Shown here: positions 25,992 through 33,500 of the stretch, piece by piece | Numbering within the stretch: the first letter of the stretch is position 1 | Layout: each line of letters opens with the position of its first letter | Notes under the pieces: generated by a model | Databases searched by the model: none | What the model saw: only the letters and a program-made list of their open reading frames with translations | Told to the model about the DNA's origin: nothing | Made by a program: the position numbers and the translations under genes | Assembly (NCBI GenBank): GCA_041738935.1 | Contig: JBGSOV010000013.1 | Coordinates: forward strand, 1-63,835 | Source of the DNA: JBGSOV01 sp041738935 | GTDB lineage: Bacteria; Patescibacteriota; Gracilibacteria; CAIRYL01; GCA-016699755 | DNA length: 63,835 bases | Reading direction: 5' to 3'

Positions 25992-28211
25992 ATGAAAACC
26001 TATCGCATCAAAATACCACCGGATAATGACAAAAAAGAACTCGCGTTTTCGCAGTTGCTTCTCAATCTTCATGAGACCCTCGTGCGTCAACAGCTCTCGC
26101 TTGAGATTGTCACCGAATCCCAGCATATTTCTTTTTGTTTCTCGTGTTCCGAAGATGCTTCTGCGCTGATTAGTGGGCAGCTGTATTCGGTCTTTCCTCA
26201 TGCCGAAATTGAAGAAATCGCCGATCCGATTCATGGCGATAATTTTTTGGGTTGTCGCGTATCTCTTGCCAAGTCCGACTTGTATCCGCTCCGCACTTAC
26301 AATCAAATTGAAGGCGATTCGCTTTCGGGGCTTCTGGCAGTTTTGAGTAAGTCGGCGATTCATGAGCGAGTAGTAATCCAATATGTATTAAAACCGCGAG
26401 AAGACACAGGGAGATTACATTTTGTCCGCGGTCTCAAGCGCCGTTTGGAAAGTATTATTTATATTTTTCGTTTAAAGTACTGGTTTAAAAAAGGCAATTT
26501 TCGGAAGGATTTTCAGGAGATTTTTACTCACAAAGAGCAAGAGGAGCTTTTTGATACTGTCATTCGCGTCGCAGTCTTTGCACCAAAAGGCATGAATATT
26601 AAGACACGTTTTTTGGCGGTTGCTAATGCGCTTACACAATTCAACACGACTGACTTTAATCGAATCAAGATCAAACAATATGCAAGTCCTGTATTTTTAA
26701 AACGCATGCAGGAACGCCAAATGGGAAAAAATCAGCTTTTATCTCGTTCCGAAATCGCCACGCTGTATCATCTTCCGAACGAGCGCGAAGTGCCAAATCT
26801 TGTTTATGTTCTCAGTAAAAAATCCGATGCGCCGGCATCTTTGCCAACGAATCCGAATAATCCGAATATTTCCTTTTTTGGGCAAACCAATTTTCACAAT
26901 TCGTTCGTTCCCTTTGGAATTTTGCATGAAGATCGCCGCCGCCATTTGTATACAGTCGGAAAATCCGGTTCCGGCAAATCCAAGTTACTCGAACTTTTGA
27001 TCCAAAATGACCTCAATAGTGGCAGAGGTGTCGGGGTGCTCGATCCGCATGGTGACTTAGTCGATAATGTTTTGCGCATGATCCCCGAGCATCGTATCAA
27101 GGATGTCATACTTTTTGATCCCGCTGACGAAAACTTCCCCATCGCCTTTAATCCACTCGAAAAAGTCCCGAGTGCTCTCAAGATGCGTGTGACGATTGGG
27201 TTCTTGGAGATTTTCAAAAAACTCTTTGGTACTAACTGGACGGAGCGTCTCGAACATGTTTTGCGCTATACCGTCCTCGCCTTGCTTGATTCGCCGAATA
27301 CTACGGTGCTGTCGATTCTCAAAATGCTTTCTGACAAAAACTACCGTCAATATATCGTGCGCAATATTGAAGATGATGTCGTCAAAAATTTTTGGGTAAA
27401 CGAGTTTGCCGGCTGGAGTGAAAAGTTTGATGCGGAGGCGATTACTCCCCTGCTCAACAAAGTCGGACAGTTTGTTGCCACAAATATGGTGAGGAATATT
27501 GTCGGACAGCCGATTAATCTGGTGAATTTTCGCGATATTATGGATAACGGCAAAATTCTACTAATGAAAGTCTCTAAGGGCATGCTCGGCGAAGAAAACG
27601 CTGGCCTTATGGGTGCATTTGCCGTGACCAAAATCTATCAAGCCGCGATGAGTCGCGCCGATACGCGCGAAGAAGATAGGCGTAATTTTTACTTTTATGT
27701 CGACGAGTTCCATAATTTTGCTACCGATACTTTTGATGAGATTTTGAGTGAAGCGCGTAAATATCGGCTTAATATTACACTTGCCCATCAGTTTATGGGA
27801 CAATTGTCGCCTCGCATTCAAAAGACGATCTTTGGCAATGTCGGCTCGATGATCTCGTTCCGCGTCGGCGCCGAAGATGCTGCTGTGCTTGCTGGCGAGT
27901 ATGCTCCTGTCTTTGTCCCAAAGGATATTATCAATCTCGGTGTGCGTGAGTTTTACGCGAAGATTTCGATCAATGACGAGATTACGCAGCCATTTTCTGG
28001 TCGCACTCTCGACATGAAGTTCCCGAAGCAGGATTTTTCGAAAGCCTGTATTGAGCATTCTCGCAAAACCTACTGTCGCCCCGTTGATGAAGTGCGAGCT
28101 ATTATAACGAAGTGGGAAGAAGGTGACGTGGAAGCCGCCGCAAAGCAGCAGCAAAAACCACAGGCGCCTTCACATTTTGACCAGCCAGAGTTTGACGCGC
28201 CACTCCTATAG
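25992..28211 (+). CDS. TraG/HerA-like conjugation-type ATPase
   Basis: A 739-residue DNA- or protein-translocating ATPase of the type annotated in CPR genomes as a type IV secretion coupling or VirB4/TraM-like protein. After an N-terminal domain of about 300 residues comes Walker A GKSGSGKSK (from residue 323), then GVGVLDPHGDLVDNVLRMIP and ILFDPADENFPIAFNPLE. Walker B is in FYFYVDEFHNFATDTFDEILSEARKYRLN near residue 571, and LAHQFMGQLSPRIQKTIFGNVGSMISFRVG carries sensor/arginine-finger elements. No other conjugation genes lie near, so it may work with dispersed pilus or DNA-uptake genes. The Cys-rich protein begins 3 nt downstream. Confidence 0.82.
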   Translation: MKTYRIKIPPDNDKKELAFSQLLLNLHETLVRQQLSLEIVTESQHISFCFSCSEDASALISGQLYSVFPHAEIEEIADPIHGDNFLGCRVSLAKSDLYPLRTYNQIEGDSLSGLLAVLSKSAIHERVVIQYVLKPREDTGRLHFVRGLKRRLESIIYIFRLKYWFKKGNFRKDFQEIFTHKEQEELFDTVIRVAVFAPKGMNIKTRFLAVANALTQFNTTDFNRIKIKQYASPVFLKRMQERQMGKNQLLSRSEIATLYHLPNEREVPNLVYVLSKKSDAPASLPTNPNNPNISFFGQTNFHNSFVPFGILHEDRRRHLYTVGKSGSGKSKLLELLIQNDLNSGRGVGVLDPHGDLVDNVLRMIPEHRIKDVILFDPADENFPIAFNPLEKVPSALKMRVTIGFLEIFKKLFGTNWTERLEHVLRYTVLALLDSPNTTVLSILKMLSDKNYRQYIVRNIEDDVVKNFWVNEFAGWSEKFDAEAITPLLNKVGQFVATNMVRNIVGQPINLVNFRDIMDNGKILLMKVSKGMLGEENAGLMGAFAVTKIYQAAMSRADTREEDRRNFYFYVDEFHNFATDTFDEILSEARKYRLNITLAHQFMGQLSPRIQKTIFGNVGSMISFRVGAEDAAVLAGEYAPVFVPKDIINLGVREFYAKISINDEITQPFSGRTLDMKFPKQDFSKACIEHSRKTYCRPVDEVRAIITKWEEGDVEAAAKQQQKPQAPSHFDQPEFDAPLL

Positions 28212-28214
28212 ATT

Positions 28215-29921
28215 ATGAAACGCATTTGCAGAACATCTGGCAACGAGTTTGAAATCACGGAAGCAGATTTAGCGTTTTACAAAAAAGTCTCGCCAAAGTT
28301 TAATGGAAAGGTATATGAGGTTCCACCACCAACACTCTGTCCGGAGGAGCGAGAAAGAAGAAGGTTGGCATGGCGGAATGAGCGAAAACTGTATAAACGG
28401 ACTTGTGCCAATTGTCAGAAACAGGTTGTCGGGATTTTTGCGCCAGAATCTCTAATACATTTATTTTGTTACGAATGCTTTTGGAGCGACACTTGGAATC
28501 CCTTTGCTTACGGATGCGATTTTGATTTTTCCCGATCGTGTTTTGAGCAGTTTTTCGATTTGTTCCAAAATGTCCCGCAGCTAGGCAACGGATACAAGTC
28601 AAATTGTGAAAATTGTGATTTTTCCAACTACCAAAATGATTCCAAAAACTGTTACCAGACCTTTGGTAGCGGATTTATGGAAGACTGCATGTATACGAAT
28701 TGGACGTATTATGCCAAGAGCTCACTTGACCTGTTCCGATGCGAACATATGGAACTTGGTTATGAATGCTTGGATTGTCGTCACCTTTACGCATGTACAG
28801 ATTGTCAGGATTGCTCGCACTTAAACAATTGTTCGTGGTGTTTTGACTGCCATAATTGCTCGGATATTTTTGGCTGCATCGGATTGCGACATCAAAAATA
28901 TTGCTTTTTAAACGAATTATTCGGTAAGGAGGCATATTATCAAAAAGTAGCTGTTGCAAAAGCCAATCCACTCCATTTTCAGCAGCAATTCGAGCACCTG
29001 AAGCAATCCATGTCTCGACGCGCAACTTATCAAATCAACTGTGAAGACTGCAGCGGAGACCATCTGGTGGATTGTAAAAACGTCCGCGACTCTTATGGTG
29101 TTTCTGAAACGGAAGATAGCCGTTTTCTGACGGATATTCTGGGACCCGAAAAAGATTGCTACGATGAAACGCGTACGGGCTTGAATGAGCTGTGTTACGA
29201 ATTAGTTTCCGGAGGACGATACTATCACGCTCTTTTTTCTAGTTGGGGTGACGGTCTCACAGATGTCCTTTATAGTTTTAACTGTTATTTTTCTCACGAT
29301 CTTTTTGGCTGCATTGGACTTAGAAACGCCCAGTATTGCATCCTCAACAAACAATATTCCAAAGAAGAGTATGAAGCGCTCGTTCCAAAGATCATCGAGC
29401 ATATGAAGCAAACCCCCCTCAATCCCCCCTTAGCAGTGGGGCAAAATGCGTGCGAATGGGGCGAGTTTTTCCCGATCGAGCTTTCACCGTTCGCCTACAA
29501 CGAAACCGTCGCGCAAGAGTATTTTCCAATGAGTAAAGAAGAAGTCTTAGCAAAGGGTTGGAAGTGGCGAGACGAAACAGTGGAAATCCCCCAAGTCAGC
29601 AAGGTGATTCCCGCCAACAGACTCCCCGACAGCATCGATGATATTCCCGATGATATTCTCAACTGGGCAATCGAGTGTGAAGAGAGTGGCAAACCGTTTA
29701 AGATCCAAAAGGCGGAGTTGGAGTTTTATCGCAAGATGCGACTGCCGATTCCGCACTTCCACCCCGATGTCCGTCATGCCCATCGGATGGTAAAGCGGAA
29801 TCCACGGAAACTGTGGGAGAGGAACTGTGATAACTGTGGAAAAGGAATCGAGACAAGCTATGCTCCCGAACGACCAGAGAAAGTGTTTTGTGAGGAGTGT
29901 TATCAGGCTTCCGTCTATTAA
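28215..29921 (+). CDS. Cysteine-rich zinc-ribbon repeat protein
   Basis: A 568-residue protein with 38 Cys, mostly in CxxC pairs. It starts and ends with related modules: residues 5-80 (ICRTSGNEFEI, FYKKVSPKF, CANCQ, FCYECF) recur at about 490-565 (CEESGKPFKI, FYRKMRLPIP, NCDNCGKGIETSYAPERP, FCEECY). Between them runs a ladder of motifs such as NCENCDF, YECLDCRHLYACTDCQDCSHLNNCSWCFDCHNC, and two copies of a GCIGLRxxxYC unit. I recognise the architecture from CPR genomes as a conserved hypothetical but know no function. Zinc binding and nucleic acid or protein contacts are inference. It follows the TraG/HerA-like ATPase by 3 nt. Confidence 0.75.
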   Translation: MKRICRTSGNEFEITEADLAFYKKVSPKFNGKVYEVPPPTLCPEERERRRLAWRNERKLYKRTCANCQKQVVGIFAPESLIHLFCYECFWSDTWNPFAYGCDFDFSRSCFEQFFDLFQNVPQLGNGYKSNCENCDFSNYQNDSKNCYQTFGSGFMEDCMYTNWTYYAKSSLDLFRCEHMELGYECLDCRHLYACTDCQDCSHLNNCSWCFDCHNCSDIFGCIGLRHQKYCFLNELFGKEAYYQKVAVAKANPLHFQQQFEHLKQSMSRRATYQINCEDCSGDHLVDCKNVRDSYGVSETEDSRFLTDILGPEKDCYDETRTGLNELCYELVSGGRYYHALFSSWGDGLTDVLYSFNCYFSHDLFGCIGLRNAQYCILNKQYSKEEYEALVPKIIEHMKQTPLNPPLAVGQNACEWGEFFPIELSPFAYNETVAQEYFPMSKEEVLAKGWKWRDETVEIPQVSKVIPANRLPDSIDDIPDDILNWAIECEESGKPFKIQKAELEFYRKMRLPIPHFHPDVRHAHRMVKRNPRKLWERNCDNCGKGIETSYAPERPEKVFCEECYQASVY

Positions 29922-29938
29922 AAAGCAATTCATCCGCA

Positions 29939-29967
29939 TTGAAAAGAAACCATATTTTTGGTACAAT
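29939..29967 (+). promoter_or_regulatory. Promoter of the EAL-domain gene
   Basis: TTGAAA (29939-29944), exactly 17 nt, TACAAT (29962-29967). The ATG at 29984 follows 16 nt after the -10. Confidence 0.7.
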
Positions 29968-29983
29968 ACAAAAAAACAAAACC

Positions 29984-30814
29984 ATGCTTGAAGCCGCTAC
30001 AGAAAGCCGAACCGAAACAGGTATTGAGCATTTGCTCAAAAATTTTGAAGTATATTATCAACCGATTTGCCATCCAACCAATTTGTCGATGGAAAAAATG
30101 GAAGCGCTCGCACGTTTCCCCGGTATGGATGCCGAGGAGACGATAACGGGATTAGAAGAGAATATTTTCTACCTGAAAAAATTTACTCTAAAGGTGATTG
30201 AAAAGGTGATGACCTTTATCGAGACGACAAAAACGGATCACGGAATTGACCTTCCTCCGATTGCGATTAATCTTCCTCCGCAACTGATTCCTTACTGGAC
30301 AACACTGCCAGAGGATATTCGAGCTTCACTTCAAGCACATCATGTTGAAGGAGTACAGATTCAAATCGAAATCACCGAACGCGGTATCCTTAGCATTCAA
30401 AAAGAAGAAATTGCTGAGCTTCAGCAAAAGCTGAATGAAATGGCAATCGCAACCAACTACGACGATGTGGGAGATAGCAAGCCGATGTCCGAGCTTTTGG
30501 CGGTTAATGATGAGGTTGAAATTATACTGGGAACTACTTTTTCGGGAATCAAGACATCCGTGGGACATTTACTCAAAAAAGATATCACAGGCATGGATCA
30601 GATTATGGAGAAAATACGTAAATACAATTCGTGGGTCGTGGTCGAGAAAGTAGAAACTCAAGAGCAATTACAAGGAGTACTTAAAAAACTAGCAGAATAT
30701 GGCATTGCTGAAGCAAAAATTGGGATTCAGGGCTATCTTTTCTTCAAACCTATGAAGGCAGACGCTGTTGTTACCGAACTACAAAAAAACAAAGGATATC
30801 GACTTGCTACATAA
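29984..30814 (+). CDS. EAL-domain cyclic-di-GMP phosphodiesterase-like protein
   Basis: 276 residues, a stand-alone EAL domain; I start at the ATG behind the promoter, not at the longer open frame. Catalytic elements look complete: EALAR (E40), INLPPQL, EITERG, YDDVGD (DDFG-type loop with Val), GIKTSV (Lys), VEKVET (Glu) and GIQGYLFFKP (Gln). Active members hydrolyse c-di-GMP to pGpG. No GGDEF cyclase or PilZ protein is seen in this window. No membrane or sensor domain is attached. Convergent with recG. Confidence 0.85.
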   Translation: MLEAATESRTETGIEHLLKNFEVYYQPICHPTNLSMEKMEALARFPGMDAEETITGLEENIFYLKKFTLKVIEKVMTFIETTKTDHGIDLPPIAINLPPQLIPYWTTLPEDIRASLQAHHVEGVQIQIEITERGILSIQKEEIAELQQKLNEMAIATNYDDVGDSKPMSELLAVNDEVEIILGTTFSGIKTSVGHLLKKDITGMDQIMEKIRKYNSWVVVEKVETQEQLQGVLKKLAEYGIAEAKIGIQGYLFFKPMKADAVVTELQKNKGYRLAT

Positions 30815-30827
30815 ATCATCGCTTTTT

Positions 30828-32867
30828 TTATTCGCTCGTATTTTGCTGTTCTTTTTGCTGGAGTACATATTCGAGCTGCGGAAACCTGGATAAATCTTCA
30901 TGCGCCAAAAAATCTTCTGCTGCCTTGCGCGCTCGCGCAACTGTACTTGGGTCAAAAATATCTCCGAGACGCATATCTGGAATCCCCGATTGGCGCAAAC
31001 CATATAGCTGTCCAGGACCACGCAAGTGCAAATCGATTTCTGCCAAGCGAAAACCGCATGATTCTTTTTCCATCGCACGTAATCTATCAGTAACGCGCTC
31101 GGTCGGGAACAAAAAACAATATGATTGATCTCCTCCCCTTCCCACACGTCCGCGAAACTGATGCAACTGCGCGAGTCCAAAGCGTTCTGCTCCTTCGATA
31201 AGCATAATTGTCGCGTTCGGAATGTCGACGCCGACTTCGACTACTGCTGTCGCTACGAGAACATCGACTTCTTTTTCCCGAAACTGCCGCATCATTTCAT
31301 CTTTGTCTTTTGGTTTCATCCGTCCATGCACGAGTCCGAGTCGTAGGTTGGGAAAAATACTGTTCAGACGCACAAACTCGTCAGTCGCGGCTTTGACTTC
31401 GAGCTTGTCGGATTCTTCCACCAAGGGGCAAATAATAAACACTTGGCGACCCTTTTGGACTTCACTTTCGATAAAACGCTCAATCTTTTCTCGTTCTTGC
31501 GGTGGAACAACTTTTGTAATAATTTCTTTGCGTCCAGGTGGCATTTCGAGAAGAACCGATAAATCTTGGTCACCAAACGCCACAATCGCGAGTGTGCGTG
31601 GAATCGGTGTCGCAGTCATTTGCAAAACATGTGGAGCACCTTTTTCGATTAAACGTTCGCGCTGATGAACGCCAAAGCGATGCTGTTCATCAATAACCAC
31701 AAATCCAAGATTATGAAAAATAACCTTTTCTTCCAAAAGCGCATGCGTACCAACGAGAATATTTATCTTGCCTTGGCGGACATCTTGCAAGATTTCTTCG
31801 CGTGGTTTACCGGTGATGCTTCCCGTGAGCAGTGAGACATGTATGCTGGGATCAAAAGCCTCAAGTAACTTTTTGATTCCGCGCGCGTGCTGCTGCGCAA
31901 GGATTTCGGTAGGCGCCAAAAAGGCGACCTGCGCGTTATTTTTAACCACCGGCAATACTGCCGCGACAGCGACAAGTGTTTTACCAGAACCTACATCTCC
32001 TTCGAGCAAGCGTAGCATAGCGTGAGACTGTTCAAAGTCTTTGAGAATTTCAAAAATGGCAATTTTTTGCGCGTTCGTCGGCACAAATGGAAGCGATTCA
32101 AAAAATGTTTTGATCAACTCTGCATCAAGAGGAATCTGCAAAGCACGACCCCCGCTTGCAGCTTGCCATTTCTTTTTGCGTTGTAATGCCAGGAGCTGCA
32201 ACACAAACACTTCTTCAAATGCCAATGTGTGCTTGGCGTGCGTGATGGTTTTTTCATCAGTAGGGAAATGAATTTCTTTGATTGCTTGATCACGATTCAT
32301 CAATTGCTCAGCCGTACAAATAGTCTCTGGCAAAATTTCAGAAAACACTTCGGTATGTTCGATAAGTTCGTAGACTTTTTGACGGAACCAGTTGGAAGTC
32401 AGTTTGCCGTGTTCGCGGTATACCGGAGAAATCCGTCCAAAGTGTACGCCTTCGCTGATCATTTCGAACTCGGGTGCTTGCAGCGACACTTTGCCAAATG
32501 CCAATTTAGCGCGAGCGGTAATGAGCACTTCTCGTCCGAGCGGCAAACGCTTTTCGATAGTTGGATTATTAAACCAGACACATTCGACCTGTCCGCCGTG
32601 CTGCTCTTCAAACAGCGCTTTGATTAGCCTTTTGCGCGAATGAGTTGTTTCTTTCCAAACACGGACAAATTTGCCTTGCAAGAGATTTTTTTGATCAGCG
32701 CGTAGCTCTGCCAAATTGGTCGGCGAAGACAAATCTTCGTGCGTCCGTGGAAAATAGAGGAGTAAATCCCCTACCGTAAAAATATCGATTTCGTTGAGTA
32801 ACTTGATACGATCATCAGTCGTTGCCAAAATTCGCCGGTCAAGCTTGGTCGAGAGTGGAAGTTTCAC
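30828..32867 (-). CDS. recG: ATP-dependent DNA helicase RecG
   Basis: A 679-residue superfamily 2 helicase that remodels stalled forks and Holliday junctions. The N-terminal wedge/OB domain lies at about 1-170. Walker A LLEGDVGSGKTLVA follows near 290, LAPTEILAQQHARG, the DEQH box VVIDEQHRFGVHQRE, TATPIPRTLA, then VEVGVDIPNATIMLIEGAERFGLAQLHQFRGRVGRG and the C-terminal QSGIPDMRLGDI. All fit RecG, slightly short for the family. Confidence 0.96.
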   Translation of the reverse strand: MKLPLSTKLDRRILATTDDRIKLLNEIDIFTVGDLLLYFPRTHEDLSSPTNLAELRADQKNLLQGKFVRVWKETTHSRKRLIKALFEEQHGGQVECVWFNNPTIEKRLPLGREVLITARAKLAFGKVSLQAPEFEMISEGVHFGRISPVYREHGKLTSNWFRQKVYELIEHTEVFSEILPETICTAEQLMNRDQAIKEIHFPTDEKTITHAKHTLAFEEVFVLQLLALQRKKKWQAASGGRALQIPLDAELIKTFFESLPFVPTNAQKIAIFEILKDFEQSHAMLRLLEGDVGSGKTLVAVAAVLPVVKNNAQVAFLAPTEILAQQHARGIKKLLEAFDPSIHVSLLTGSITGKPREEILQDVRQGKINILVGTHALLEEKVIFHNLGFVVIDEQHRFGVHQRERLIEKGAPHVLQMTATPIPRTLAIVAFGDQDLSVLLEMPPGRKEIITKVVPPQEREKIERFIESEVQKGRQVFIICPLVEESDKLEVKAATDEFVRLNSIFPNLRLGLVHGRMKPKDKDEMMRQFREKEVDVLVATAVVEVGVDIPNATIMLIEGAERFGLAQLHQFRGRVGRGGDQSYCFLFPTERVTDRLRAMEKESCGFRLAEIDLHLRGPGQLYGLRQSGIPDMRLGDIFDPSTVARARKAAEDFLAHEDLSRFPQLEYVLQQKEQQNTSE

Positions 32868-32918
32868 ACGCGGATTTTACATTATTTTTGCTGCTTCGTC
32901 TGGTTAATTCTCTCACTT

Positions 32919-33500
32919 TTATGCACTCAGTTTTTTTGCATACAAATGAATCGCCTCGGGATAGAGTTTTTTTTCTAGCTCTTGCACACGTATTTTTAAG
33001 CTTTCTGCTGTCTCATGAGGGGCAACTGGCAGTTTTTGCTGCAGTAAGATTGCTCCTTCGTCGACACCCTCGGTCACAAAATGAATTGTCGCGCCGCTTT
33101 CGCTTTCGTGTGCGTCAATCACAGCTTGATGCACGTCAATATTCATGGCGCCAGCGTATTTTGGCAGGAGTGAGGGATGAACATTGAGAATCCGGTTTTG
33201 GTAGGGATCGATTATAACATTTGTCAAAATCCGCATAAAACCAACCAAAATCACCAGTTCGACATTATTTTTCTGTAAGATTTCTAAACATTCTGCATCC
33301 CAATTTTCGCGAGTTTTATCTTTGGACGAAATCGTTTCGGTTGGTATTCCCAATTCTGAGGCTTTGGCGCGAGCGCCACAATCGGCTTTGTCTGTGACGA
33401 AAACCACAAAATCTACCTCAGTAGAGCAGTTTTGTATAACTGCTGGTAAAATCGTCCCTTTTGTACTCGCGAGAATGCCGACGCGCAAAGGCGTACTCAT
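32919..33500 (-). CDS. purN: Phosphoribosylglycinamide formyltransferase
   Basis: Transfers a formyl group from 10-formyl-THF to GAR in purine synthesis. 193 residues. GILASTKGT replaces the usual GSGxGSN phosphate loop. ILVGFMRILT and LNVHPSLLPKYAGAMNIDVHQAVID hold the catalytic Asn and His, and ESGATIHFVTEGVDEGAILLQQKLPV the catalytic Asp. Its ATG overlaps the stop of the exonuclease-like gene upstream (ATGA). No other pur genes are seen nearby, so it may serve salvage or one-carbon balance rather than a local purine operon. Confidence 0.92.
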   Translation of the reverse strand: MSTPLRVGILASTKGTILPAVIQNCSTEVDFVVFVTDKADCGARAKASELGIPTETISSKDKTRENWDAECLEILQKNNVELVILVGFMRILTNVIIDPYQNRILNVHPSLLPKYAGAMNIDVHQAVIDAHESESGATIHFVTEGVDEGAILLQQKLPVAPHETAESLKIRVQELEKKLYPEAIHLYAKKLSA

